Below are positions 9,420 through 17,810 of a DNA stretch of 64,000 nucleotides, piece after piece. A program made the translations under genes and the position numbers. Location: the NCBI GenBank assembly GCA_947474715.1, contig CANJJT010000007.1, positions 34,531 through 98,530 on the forward strand. Reading direction: 5' to 3'. The notes under the pieces were generated by a model. It ran no database searches. It saw only the letters and a program-made list of their open reading frames with translations, and was not told the origin of the DNA. The first letter of the stretch is position 1, and each line of letters begins with the position of its first letter. The DNA comes from CAIYPG01 sp903864555. Its GTDB lineage: Bacteria; Pseudomonadota; Gammaproteobacteria; Burkholderiales; SG8-39.

Positions 9420-10001
9420 ATGAGGTTACCGGCCGCATTCGGCATCGCTATCGGGCTGCTGGCAGCCGGGCTATCCCCCGGGGCCCTGGCCTTCGACTGC
9501 AGTGAGGACTCCGGCTGGCTGTCGCACAAGTGCTCGCGCATCGCCGAGGCTCTGCGCCAGGGGGCGCACGACCTTTACCTGCCACTGCATGCCCACCACG
9601 GTCGCCACACCTATTCGGCGCAGCGCGTCTCCGAATTCAACGAGGACTCCCTGGGTATCGGCTTCGGCCGCTCGGTCATCGACCCACACAACCGCTGGCT
9701 GGGTGACTGGCATGGTGTCTACCTCATGGGCTTCCGTGATTCACACTACAAGCTGCAGACCATGCTGGGCTACGCCTACCAAAGCTACCTGGGCACCGGA
9801 AAGCTGAAACTGGGACTGGGCTATACCGCCTTTCTGACCAGCCGTTCGGATATTGCCGGCGGCGTCCCCGTTCCAGCCGTGCTGCCCATGGCCTCGATCA
9901 ACTACGGCCGGGCCTCGTTGATGGGTGCCTATATTCCGCGACTTTCAAGCAAGGAAGGCAACGGCGACGTGCTTTTCCTTTTCGGTCATTTCAGCTACTG
10001 A
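9420..10001 (+). CDS. pagP: Lipid A palmitoyltransferase PagP (CrcA)
   Basis: 193 residues with a signal peptide (MRLPAAFGIAIGLLAAGLSP then GALAF). PagP is an eight-stranded outer-membrane barrel that moves palmitate from phospholipid to lipid A. The three catalytic positions of the family are visible: His60 (LPLHAHHGRHTY) and Asp107-Ser108 (GFRDSHY). Family wording NRWLGDWHGVYLMGFRDS, LGLGYTAFLTSR and VLPMASINYG is also present. Spacing is 9 nt after purH and 10 nt before purD, so it probably travels in the purine transcript. A longer N-terminal part precedes the catalytic His than in E. coli. Confidence 0.9.
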   Translation: MRLPAAFGIAIGLLAAGLSPGALAFDCSEDSGWLSHKCSRIAEALRQGAHDLYLPLHAHHGRHTYSAQRVSEFNEDSLGIGFGRSVIDPHNRWLGDWHGVYLMGFRDSHYKLQTMLGYAYQSYLGTGKLKLGLGYTAFLTSRSDIAGGVPVPAVLPMASINYGRASLMGAYIPRLSSKEGNGDVLFLFGHFSY

Positions 10002-10011
10002 GCATCAAAAC

Positions 10012-11289
10012 ATGAAACTACTGGTCATAGGCAGCGGTGGTCGCGAGCATGCCATCGCGTGGCGGCTCACTGCATGCCCGCGCGTGCAGAAGGTCTTTGT
10101 CGCGCCCGGCAACGCCGGCAGCGCGCTGGAGCCGGGTCTGGAGAATGTGGCCATTTCCGGCAACCAGGCCCTTATCGATTTTGCACTGCGCGAAAACATC
10201 CAGCTCACCGTGGTGGGGCCGGAAGCATCGCTGGCAGAGGGTGTGGTGGATGCCTTCCGCGCCGCCGGACTGCGCATCTTCGGACCGACGCAGGCCTGCG
10301 CACAGCTGGAAAGCTCCAAGGAGTTCGCCAAGGAATTCATGCAGCGCCACGGCATCCCCACAGCAGCCTTCGGCAGCTTCACCGACCCGAAAGCCGCGCA
10401 TGACTACATCGACCGCCAGGGCGCACCCATCGTGGTGAAGGCCGACGGCCTGGCCGCAGGCAAGGGCGTGGTGGTGGCCATGACTGCCGCCGATGCCCAT
10501 GACGCGGTGGACCGCTTCCTGGTGGACCACACCATGGGCTCGGCCGGCAATCGCGTGGTGATCGAGGAATTCCTCGATGGCGAGGAGGCCAGTTTCATCG
10601 TCATGGCCGACGGCCGCAATGTGCTGCCCCTGGCCACCAGCCAGGACCACAAACGCCTGGGCGATGGCGACACCGGCCCCAACACCGGCGGCATGGGCGC
10701 CTACTCACCGGCCCCGGTGGTGACGCCGGCCCTGCATGCCCGCGTGGTGCGCGAAGTAATACAGCCGGTCATCAGCGGCATGGCCGCCGAAGGCCACCAG
10801 TACACCGGCTTTCTCTATGCCGGCCTGATGATCGACAAGGCCGGCAATCCGAAGGTGCTGGAATTCAACTGCCGCCTCGGTGATCCGGAAACCCAGCCCA
10901 TCATGATGCGGCTGAAGAGCGATCTGGTGGAACTGGTCGAACAGGCCCTGGATGGCAAACTGGACACGGCCGAGGCCGACTGGGACCGCCGCGCCGCACT
11001 CGGGGTGGTGCTGGCGGCGCATGGCTATCCCGAAACACCCCGCAAGGGCGACGTCATCACCGGCATCCCGGCCGGCACCGAAGACTGCAAGGTATTCCAC
11101 GCCGGCACCGAAGTGAAGGATGGCAAGGTGCTGGTCTCCGGCGGGCGCGTGCTGTGTGTCACCGCGCTCGGGGACTCGATCAAGCTGGCACAGCGGCGCG
11201 CCTACCAGGCAGCCGAGCAGATCGGCTTCGATGGCATGCAGTACCGGCATGACATCGGCCATCGCGCCATTGCCGCACGCAAGTCCTGA
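10012..11289 (+). CDS. purD: Phosphoribosylamine-glycine ligase
   Basis: 425 residues from ATG 10012. It is an ATP-grasp enzyme: N-domain LLVIGSGGREHAIAWRL, ATP-grasp core with IVVKADGLAAGKGVVVA and FIVMADGRNVLPLATSQDHK, the GPNTGGMGAYSPAPVV loop, and VLEFNCRLGDPETQPIMMR carrying the metal ligands. It makes glycinamide ribonucleotide in the de novo purine pathway. The upstream in-frame extension into pagP lacks homology. It lies 10 nt after pagP and 26 nt before hemF. Confidence 0.97.
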   Translation: MKLLVIGSGGREHAIAWRLTACPRVQKVFVAPGNAGSALEPGLENVAISGNQALIDFALRENIQLTVVGPEASLAEGVVDAFRAAGLRIFGPTQACAQLESSKEFAKEFMQRHGIPTAAFGSFTDPKAAHDYIDRQGAPIVVKADGLAAGKGVVVAMTAADAHDAVDRFLVDHTMGSAGNRVVIEEFLDGEEASFIVMADGRNVLPLATSQDHKRLGDGDTGPNTGGMGAYSPAPVVTPALHARVVREVIQPVISGMAAEGHQYTGFLYAGLMIDKAGNPKVLEFNCRLGDPETQPIMMRLKSDLVELVEQALDGKLDTAEADWDRRAALGVVLAAHGYPETPRKGDVITGIPAGTEDCKVFHAGTEVKDGKVLVSGGRVLCVTALGDSIKLAQRRAYQAAEQIGFDGMQYRHDIGHRAIAARKS

Positions 11290-11315
11290 CAAGACACGAA
11301 TTGCGACAGGCCGGC

Positions 11316-12275
11316 ATGAACACAGCCAACAACGCCAACACGGCGACATCGGAAATCCAGAACTACCTCACCGGCCTGCAGGATCGCATCGTGCAGGGCC
11401 TGGAAGCCCTGGATGGCAGCGCCTTTGCGCACGACCAGTGGCAGAAACCGGCCGATGCCGCACTGGGCGGCGGCGGCAACATCCGCATCCTGGAGAACAG
11501 CCGGCTGTTCGAGCGGGCCGGTGTGGCCTTCTCGCATGTGCGAGGCCGGCAGTTGCCGCCCTCGGCGACGGCAGCCCGACCGGAACTTGCCGGCCGCAGC
11601 TTCGAAGCCATGGGCGTGTCGCTGGTGCTGCACCCGCGCAATCCCTACGTGCCCACGGTACACATGAACGTGCGTTACTTCGTCGCCCATCCGAAGGCGG
11701 AAGGCACCGGCCGTGCTGATGCCCCGTCGCCGCCGATCTGGTGGTTCGGCGGCGGCATGGACCTCACGCCCTACTATGGCTTCGATGAGGATTGCCGGCA
11801 CTTCCATGCCACCTGCCAGGCGGCGCTGGCACCCCACGGCAGCGACAGCCATGCGCGTTACAAACGCTGGTGCGACGAATATTTCTTCCTCAAGCACCGC
11901 GGCGAGCCGCGTGGCATCGGCGGCATCTTCTTCGATGACTTGTGCGCCCCGGACCTGGACCGCTGCTTCGCCCTGACACGCGATGTCGGCGACCACTTCC
12001 TGCCAGCCTATGCACCCATCGTGGAACGCCGCCGGGACATGCCCTACGGTGAGCGCGAGCGGGACTTCCAGGCTTACCGGCGCGGCCGCTACGTGGAATT
12101 CAATCTGGTGTTCGACCGCGGCACGCTGTTCGGCCTGCAGTCAGGCGGGCGCACCGAGTCCATCCTGATGTCCATGCCGCCGCGCGTGCAGTGGCGTTAC
12201 GACTGGCATCCCGAAGCAGGCACGCCCGAAGCCGCCCTGTACGAGCACTACCTCAAGCCGCGCGACTGGGTCTAG
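11316..12275 (+). CDS. hemF: Oxygen-dependent coproporphyrinogen III oxidase
   Basis: 319 residues. Family signatures include GNIRILENSRLFERAGVAFS, VHMNVRYFVAHP, WWFGGGMDLTPYYGFDED, GIGGIFFDDL and YVEFNLVFDRGTLFGLQSGG with GRTESILMSMPP near the end. It oxidatively decarboxylates coproporphyrinogen III to protoporphyrinogen IX using O2. ATG 11316 (MNTANNANT) is preferred over the TTG 15 nt upstream because AGG stands seven bases before it. purD-hemF linkage is common in betaproteobacteria. It converges with hemY; the 62-nt gap has no clear terminator. Confidence 0.96.
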   Translation: MNTANNANTATSEIQNYLTGLQDRIVQGLEALDGSAFAHDQWQKPADAALGGGGNIRILENSRLFERAGVAFSHVRGRQLPPSATAARPELAGRSFEAMGVSLVLHPRNPYVPTVHMNVRYFVAHPKAEGTGRADAPSPPIWWFGGGMDLTPYYGFDEDCRHFHATCQAALAPHGSDSHARYKRWCDEYFFLKHRGEPRGIGGIFFDDLCAPDLDRCFALTRDVGDHFLPAYAPIVERRRDMPYGERERDFQAYRRGRYVEFNLVFDRGTLFGLQSGGRTESILMSMPPRVQWRYDWHPEAGTPEAALYEHYLKPRDWV

Positions 12276-12337
12276 CAGTCAGGGCACTGCAGCGCGCTTG
12301 TGTCACTGGCGCCCCTCGGGGAATCACTGCTGCAGGT

Positions 12338-13531
12338 TCAGAACTCGCCGGTGCCCGACGCGAGTCCGGCATCGGCTGATGCGCGGTAGTGGCGGGTGGC
12401 ATCCTGTTCGCGCCCCATGCTGTCGAACAGGCGGGCGAGCGTGATGTGCGCCGCCCGCGTGGCCTGCATGGCGAGGCTCGCCTCCAGATAGCTTTGCGCC
12501 TTGCCCCACAGCTGACGCTGCACACACAGCCGGCCCAGCGTGAGCAGCAGCGGCCAGTCACGCGGCCGGTCCTTGAGCCAGCGTTCGGCATGCTCCAGGC
12601 GGGACAGGGCATCTTCATCCTGGCATTCGCCGTAGAGCAGGGCGAGTTCCGTGGACCAGCCATGCTCCAGGGCATCCTCGATGATGCGATGGGCATTGTG
12701 GCAATCACCCAGCTGCATGAAGGACCGCGCAGCCGCTGCGGCAAGCCGCGGTCGCAGGCGGTCCTGGGCCGGGATCGCGCGCCAGTGTTCCTTCAGCCTG
12801 GCCGGATCAATGGCTTTCTGCTGGAGCAGCGCGACGTGCGCATTGGCGAAAATGCCCTCCAGTGCCGAGGGCGGCAGGCCGGAATGCTTCTCCAGCAGGC
12901 GCGCAATACGCACCACTTCCTCCCAGTCCCCCAGCCCCTGCTCGGCGCGCATCAGCAGTTGCAGCGTGGCGATATGGGTGGGCCCGCCTTCATGCAGGCC
13001 GCGCAGTACCGTGCGCGCCTCGGCATAGCGCCGGTCATCGACCAGCAGTTCACCGCGGGTGGCTTCCGTTGCCTGGTGCCATTCGAGGCCAGCCGCTTCA
13101 GCACGCTCCAGCCATTGGTCACGCCGCTCGCGATTGCGCACGCGCTGGGCGGCACGCGCCGCCACCAGGCTCACCGCGGCAGCCGGGGCGCCCAGGTCAT
13201 AGGCCTTGGCAGCCATCTTCTCCACCCGCGAAAAGCGGCCCTCGAACCAGGCCTGCAATGCACCCATCAAGGCGGCACTGGCCTGGTCGCTGCGCCGGCG
13301 CTCGCGAAAGGCGCGCACATAGCCGGGCAGTTGCACGGTGTGGGTAACGAGTCGGGTGAGCGCATAGGCGGCAGCGAAACCGGCGAAGGCCAGTACCACC
13401 ATCATGACCAGCGACATCTCGATGCGGTAGGGGGGCAGCACGATGAGTGCATAGCCTTCCCCGGCGCGCAGCGCCAGCGACAGCAGCACGGCGAGTGCAA
13501 ACGCACCGATGGCCCAGAACAGGCTCTTCAT
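12338..13531 (-). CDS. hemY: HemY, membrane-anchored TPR protein of the haem cluster
   Basis: 397 residues. Two N-terminal membrane helices (about 1-20, and 38-62 around SLVMMVVLAFAGFAAAYALT) are followed by a cytoplasmic TPR-like helical repeat region reaching the C-terminus (LEWHQATEATRGELLVDDRR, LLLTLGRLCVQRQLWGKAQS). This is the proteobacterial HemY_N family, unrelated to the protoporphyrinogen oxidase also called HemY. Its role is undefined; it is proposed to organise haem-pathway enzymes at the membrane. It lies 33 nt downstream of hemX at the end of the hemC-hemD-hemX-hemY transcript. Confidence 0.9.
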   Translation of the reverse strand: MKSLFWAIGAFALAVLLSLALRAGEGYALIVLPPYRIEMSLVMMVVLAFAGFAAAYALTRLVTHTVQLPGYVRAFRERRRSDQASAALMGALQAWFEGRFSRVEKMAAKAYDLGAPAAAVSLVAARAAQRVRNRERRDQWLERAEAAGLEWHQATEATRGELLVDDRRYAEARTVLRGLHEGGPTHIATLQLLMRAEQGLGDWEEVVRIARLLEKHSGLPPSALEGIFANAHVALLQQKAIDPARLKEHWRAIPAQDRLRPRLAAAAARSFMQLGDCHNAHRIIEDALEHGWSTELALLYGECQDEDALSRLEHAERWLKDRPRDWPLLLTLGRLCVQRQLWGKAQSYLEASLAMQATRAAHITLARLFDSMGREQDATRHYRASADAGLASGTGEF

Positions 13532-13564
13532 GGCTGCGATGCCTGGACGGTAACCAGGAGACGC

Positions 13565-14614
13565 TCAGCGCGGACGATCACGGGTAGCCTTGTAATTGCG
13601 CACGGCGTTGAGGCTGTCGGCGATGCTCGGTACCTGGATCTGCACCGCGGCGGAACTCAGCTGGCGCACGCTGGCCTGGGCCGCCTGGGTGGCCTTGGAG
13701 CGCGCATCGAACCAGCGATCCAGCCAGGCCGAGGCAGTCTTGATGTCCTCACGGAAAGTCGATTCATCGCGCGACAGCAAGCCGAGGCGCGCGTTGAGCA
13801 GCCGCAGCTTGAGGTTCTCGCGCAGGAAGAACGCCTGTCCCGGGGCCAGCAGGCCCGGCTCCGGTGCATCGCTCACCTGGATGCGGATGAGCGATTTCAG
13901 TTCATTCCAGACCTCCGCGCCAATGCGCCGCCATACGCTTTCGGCGCCCATCTGCCCGGCATCACCCGAAGCGGAATTCATTCTTTCCTCGCCCGCCAGG
14001 GGCAGCGTGTCGATCAACGCAATCACCTGGTCGATCTTCACGGCGATGCCGGCGAGGTCCAGGCTGGGCGTGGACTTGAGCCGGTCCTGGTCACGCGCGA
14101 GTATCTTGCGCAGCGGAATGAACTGCGGACGGTCGGAGCGGGCCAGCCGCTGGTCGGCGGTCTGCAGGGCGATCAGCGCCCCCTGGACATTGCCCGCCAG
14201 CTGCAGCTGCTGCGAAGCAATGGTGAGAATCTGGTCGACTTCAGCCAGCGCCCACTCGTCGCGATTGCGCGCCAGTTCCTGGTAGAGCGCCTCCAGGGCG
14301 ACCTGCTGGCTCTGCGATTCGGTCAGCTTGGCATCGAGCTGCGCAATCCGGGTCTGGGCCTCGCGCACGCCCTCCTGGGCCTGGCGCGCCACCAGGCGCG
14401 CATCGCGGCTGTCCGCGTCGCTGTCCTTCAGGCGCAGCGCCAGTTCCTCGCGCAGCGCCGACATGCGCGTGTGGCTCTCGTACCACTGCCACAGCACGAT
14501 GGCGAACAGCACCAGCAGCACCAGCGCCCAGGGCCGGTGCAGCCAGTCACGCCAGCTGCGGCGCGGCGGCGCGGCAGGCGTGGATTGCAACGGCGGGGTG
14601 TCCGGCTCGTTCAT
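13565..14614 (-). CDS. hemX: HemX family membrane protein
   Basis: 349 residues. A short proline-rich cytoplasmic N-terminus is followed by one membrane helix (about 28-46, PWALVLLVLFAIVLWQWYES), then a long charged coiled coil (about 47-115) and a helical C-terminal domain with the HemX wording DEWALAEVDQILTIASQQLQ and AGNVQGALIALQTADQRLAR. It belongs to the HemX family, often labelled uroporphyrin-III C-methyltransferase, but no methyltransferase SAM motif is visible, so an enzymatic role is not supported. It lies 37 nt after hemD. Confidence 0.88.
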   Translation of the reverse strand: MNEPDTPPLQSTPAAPPRRSWRDWLHRPWALVLLVLFAIVLWQWYESHTRMSALREELALRLKDSDADSRDARLVARQAQEGVREAQTRIAQLDAKLTESQSQQVALEALYQELARNRDEWALAEVDQILTIASQQLQLAGNVQGALIALQTADQRLARSDRPQFIPLRKILARDQDRLKSTPSLDLAGIAVKIDQVIALIDTLPLAGEERMNSASGDAGQMGAESVWRRIGAEVWNELKSLIRIQVSDAPEPGLLAPGQAFFLRENLKLRLLNARLGLLSRDESTFREDIKTASAWLDRWFDARSKATQAAQASVRQLSSAAVQIQVPSIADSLNAVRNYKATRDRPR

Positions 14615-14651
14615 GACCTCATCCGATCAACAGCATGTTCTTCAGCACACA

Positions 14652-15452
14652 TCACGCTACTGTAGCAAAAAAGTGCTGCAGCCCTGACAGCATCGCCGCA
14701 TCGCCGGCTCCGGTGACCATGATCTGTTGCACGCCCAGCGAGCGCGCGCGTTCGGCTATGCGCTCGTGCACCACGAACATCGGGGTCGCGCGCAGCAGCG
14801 CCTCACCTGCCGGACCGAGCATGTCATCCAGGTTGACCAGCGCCTCGGCGGACGTCACCGTGACCGCGGCAATGCCGCCTGACTGCCAGCGCGCCAGCAG
14901 CGGCGCGGCATCGGCCTGCGGCCGCCTGCGGCGGTAACACTCGAAGTAGTCCACGTGCGCACCACGCCTGCGCAAGGTGTCGGCCAGCCATTCGCGGCCA
15001 CCCTCGCCGCGCACGATCAGCACCTGCCGTCCGGCCAGCACATCAGCCTGGAACGCCGGCAGCGCGGCCAGTGCTTCGCTGTCCGCCTGGCCCTCGGGCG
15101 CAATGACGTGCGGCACGCCGCGTTCGCGCAAGGCCGCGGCGGTGGCAATGCCGACGGCCGCTACCGCAACCCGACCCAGCCATTCACGCGGGATGGCAGC
15201 ATGCCCCTGCGCCACGGCGGTCGGGCTGACGAAGATGATGGAATGCGGAACGGGTCTGACTACATTTCGCCCGTTGATCCTTTGATGATGGAGCGGATCA
15301 CCTGAAATTGATACTATTTCCAGGGCCGGGAAGGCGACCGGCTCACCACCCGCCTGGCTGATCAGCCTGGACAGCCCGCCGGCCTGCGCAGCAGGACGCG
15401 TGACCAGAATGCCGCGCCCGCCCAGTCCGGTCGTGCCCGGCACGCCACTCAT
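14652..15452 (-). CDS. hemD: Uroporphyrinogen-III synthase
   Basis: 266 residues from ATG 15452, which overlaps the hemC stop (ATGA). Two alternating domains are seen: GRGILVTRPAAQAGGLSRLI at the N-terminus, IIFVSPTAVAQG, GRQVLIVRGEGGREWLADTL, and VTVTSAEALVNLDDML. It closes and inverts ring D of hydroxymethylbilane to give uroporphyrinogen III. Oddity: residues of about 47-75 (VSISGDPLHHQRINGRNVVR then PVPH) replace the usual short proline/alanine-rich linker. They are coded by a less GC-rich stretch (about 15235-15318) unlike the rest of the gene. The reading frame is intact. Confidence 0.88.
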   Translation of the reverse strand: MSGVPGTTGLGGRGILVTRPAAQAGGLSRLISQAGGEPVAFPALEIVSISGDPLHHQRINGRNVVRPVPHSIIFVSPTAVAQGHAAIPREWLGRVAVAAVGIATAAALRERGVPHVIAPEGQADSEALAALPAFQADVLAGRQVLIVRGEGGREWLADTLRRRGAHVDYFECYRRRRPQADAAPLLARWQSGGIAAVTVTSAEALVNLDDMLGPAGEALLRATPMFVVHERIAERARSLGVQQIMVTGAGDAAMLSGLQHFFATVA

Positions 15453-16375
15453 GACAGGGCGGCGATGATGTCCCGGGCGCCCAGGGCGCACAGCTGTTCA
15501 GCCACGGTGACACCCAGTGCCTCAGGGTCCGAAGTGTGCCCGGTGCCGGAAGCGCGGATCACGCGCCGACCGTCAGGCTGCGCCACCAGGGCACGCAGTT
15601 CAAGGCTTTCACCGGCACATTCAGCGTAAGCGGCGAGCGGCAACTGGCAACTGCCGGACAGGGCACGGCTGAGCGCGCGCTCAGCCTGCACGCTGGCGGC
15701 CGTGGCCACATCATGCAAGGGTGAGAGCCAGCCGAGCAGGTCCTCGCGACCGTCAAGGCACTCAATGGCAAGCGCCCCCTGGCCCGGTGCCGGCAGGCTC
15801 TCCTCCACCGGCATGAAGGAACGGATGCGCGCCCCCAGCCCGAGGCGCTTGAGGCCGGCGGCGGCCAGCACGATGGCCTGATACTCGCCACGATCGAGCT
15901 TGCCCAGGCGCGTGTCCAGATTGCCGCGCAGCGGCTCGATGCGCAATTGCGGAAAGCGCTCGCGTATCTGCGCCTCGCGGCGCAGGCTCGAGGTGCCCAC
16001 CACACTGCCCGCAGGCAGTTCTGCCAGGCTCGCCGCGACGGGCGACACCAGGCAGTCACGCGGATCTTCGCGCTCGCCGATGGCGGCAATGGCAAACCCC
16101 CCGGGCAGCACCATCGGCACGTCCTTGGCCGAGTGCACAGCGATGTCGGCGCGGCCCTCGAGCAGCGCCGCCTCGAGCTCCTTCACGAACAGGCCCTTGC
16201 CGCCGATCTTCGACAGCGACACATCAAGGATGCGGTCGCCCTGGGTGGTCATGCCAAGGATCTGCACGTCACAGTCGGGATAGAGGCGCAACAGCGCGTC
16301 GCGCACGTGGTTCGACTGCCACAGCGCCAGGCGGCTTTCGCGCGAGGCAATGATGATGCGTCCGGGAGCGTTCAT
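15449..16375 (-). CDS. hemC: Hydroxymethylbilane synthase (porphobilinogen deaminase)
   Basis: 308 residues from ATG 16375 (MNAPGRIIIASRESRLALWQ); longer upstream starts lack homology. The dipyrromethane cofactor is carried by Cys243 in LSGSCQLPLAAYAE. Other landmarks are MTTQGDRILDVSLSKIGGKG, DIAVHSAKDVPMVLPGGFAI and VVGTSSLRREAQIRERFPQL. It polymerises four porphobilinogen units. First gene of the hemC-hemD-hemX-hemY run, with a 4-nt overlap into hemD. The 106-nt upstream gap to the carboxypeptidase gene probably holds its promoter, but no convincing box pair was found. Confidence 0.96.
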   Translation of the reverse strand: MNAPGRIIIASRESRLALWQSNHVRDALLRLYPDCDVQILGMTTQGDRILDVSLSKIGGKGLFVKELEAALLEGRADIAVHSAKDVPMVLPGGFAIAAIGEREDPRDCLVSPVAASLAELPAGSVVGTSSLRREAQIRERFPQLRIEPLRGNLDTRLGKLDRGEYQAIVLAAAGLKRLGLGARIRSFMPVEESLPAPGQGALAIECLDGREDLLGWLSPLHDVATAASVQAERALSRALSGSCQLPLAAYAECAGESLELRALVAQPDGRRVIRASGTGHTSDPEALGVTVAEQLCALGARDIIAALS

Positions 16376-16481
16376 GGGGCCTGAGCAGGCTGCTGTGGGA
16401 GGGCTTGTCGCGGTGGCGGCAAGTGATGAAATTCTAGCATGCGGACCTCGCCCCTTCGGCCGCCCGCGGCACATCCCTGAC

Positions 16482-17624
16482 TCAGGCCGCCCAATGCTGC
16501 GCCAGTGCCGCCAGCATGTCGCGACCAAATTGCAGGGAACGCTCACCGCTCCAACCGGCCCTGGCATCGGGACGCTTGAAATTGTCCTTGAAAGGCATCT
16601 CCAGGGTCAGGCTGATGCAGCCGAAGCGATGGCCAATCCACTTGCTCGCCAGCTTGAGCGCGTCCTCCGAGTAGCGCGAAGGCGCGTAGCCGTGCTCCAT
16701 CTGGAAGTCCGGCGCACAGCGCAGCAGCGCCTGAAGGAAGCGCACCTGCTCGTTCTTCTGCTCCGGAGTGGTGGAGGGCAGCATTTCATTGCCGGCGCAG
16801 AACACGTAGGGAATGGTCTCGTCGCCATGCACATCGACAAAGAAATCGCAGCCGGTGGCCTCGATGGCGGTGCGCACGTGCAGCACTTCGGGACTGCGTT
16901 GCTGCGAAGGGCTCACCCATTCGCGATTGAGGTTGGCGCCGGCGGCGTTCACGCGCAGGTTGCCGCGCACGCTGCCATCCGGATTCATGTTGGGCACCAC
17001 GTGGAAGTCCGCGCGATCGAGCAGGGCCTGCGCCACCGGATCGGTGGCATCGAGCAGGCGCTCGATCAGGCCCTCGGCCAGCCATTCGGCCATGCTCTCA
17101 CCCGGATGCTGGCGGGCGATGATCCAGCACTGGCGTTTCGGCTTGCCCGACACGCCCGATCGGGCGATGTCCACCACGTTGAGGTCACGCCCGTCCAGAG
17201 TGGATCCCAAATCGCGCACGCGCGCGAGCGGGCTCTCCCCCGCCCGCCCCAGCAGCCGCAGGTGGCGCTCCCAGTCATAAGGCTCGAAGTAGGCGTAGTA
17301 GACGCTGTCACGTTCAGGCGCATGCATGATCTCCAGCACGCCATCCTGGTAACGCGTGGGAACGCGAAACCAGTGCTCATGGTCATAACTGGCGCAGGCT
17401 TGGTAGTCAGGCCAGCCCCCGGCAAAGGTGGCCTCTGCGGCATTCAGGATGCGCAGGCGCAGGGCCTGCCCGCGCCCGCCCTGCACCCGGAAATGGAACC
17501 ACTGCCGGATCTGCACCGCCGGGTCGCTCACCTCGTCCTCGCGCAGCCGCAGGTTGAACTCCCCGCCGGGCCGGGCCTCGACGAACGTGATGGAACCACT
17601 GTCAAAGCGGCTGCTTATTTTCAT
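16482..17624 (-). CDS. M14-family zinc carboxypeptidase (cytosolic carboxypeptidase-like)
   Basis: 380 residues. An N-terminal beta-rich domain (about 1-125, SITFVEARPGGEFNLRLRED, VYYAYFEPYDWERH) precedes a metallocarboxypeptidase domain. Zinc ligands are His173 and Glu176 (RQHPGESMAEW) and His266 (FVDVHGDE); the catalytic Glu342 lies in LTLEMPFKDN. PNMNPDGSVRGNLRVNAAGA with NLNREW is the substrate-binding segment. This layout is that of M14D cytosolic carboxypeptidases (the AGBL/Nna1 group) found in many proteobacteria; the natural substrate is unknown. A GGGTG stands 8 nt before the ATG. It lies between hemC and hemA and is divergent from hemA. Confidence 0.82.
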   Translation of the reverse strand: MKISSRFDSGSITFVEARPGGEFNLRLREDEVSDPAVQIRQWFHFRVQGGRGQALRLRILNAAEATFAGGWPDYQACASYDHEHWFRVPTRYQDGVLEIMHAPERDSVYYAYFEPYDWERHLRLLGRAGESPLARVRDLGSTLDGRDLNVVDIARSGVSGKPKRQCWIIARQHPGESMAEWLAEGLIERLLDATDPVAQALLDRADFHVVPNMNPDGSVRGNLRVNAAGANLNREWVSPSQQRSPEVLHVRTAIEATGCDFFVDVHGDETIPYVFCAGNEMLPSTTPEQKNEQVRFLQALLRCAPDFQMEHGYAPSRYSEDALKLASKWIGHRFGCISLTLEMPFKDNFKRPDARAGWSGERSLQFGRDMLAALAQHWAA

Positions 17625-17688
17625 CTTGCGTCACCCTTGATAAAGATCAAAACTTCAGTAAAAACCGGGCCTTGTAGAACAGGCCGCG

Positions 17689-17694
17689 TATAAT
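17689..17694 (+). promoter_or_regulatory. Perfect -10 hexamer ahead of hemA
   Basis: TATAAT preceded by GCG in the divergent spacer, 116 nt before the hemA ATG. No good -35 box lies at 16-18 nt; the nearest TTG-type hexamer, TTGTAG, is only 11 nt away. The promoter may depend on an activator, or the hexamer may be fortuitous. Confidence 0.35.
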
Positions 17695-17810
17695 AGCGCG
17701 TCGCTTCGGCGGCAGGCAGCACGGTGCTTCCGGCAGTGCCTGGCTGGCTGGCCACGCGACTGTCGGACCACCGCATCGCATTCAAGACACCCAGGCCCAC
17801 CGTCACCGCC

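Noticed and set aside
13565..14614. Calling HemX a uroporphyrinogen-III methyltransferase
   Set aside because: This name is common in databases, but the protein is a membrane anchor plus coiled coil without SAM-binding motifs.
12389..14665. 758-codon plus-strand frame opposite hemY and hemX
   Set aside because: HemY and HemX on the minus strand have correct lengths, membrane segments and family wording; the plus frame has none.
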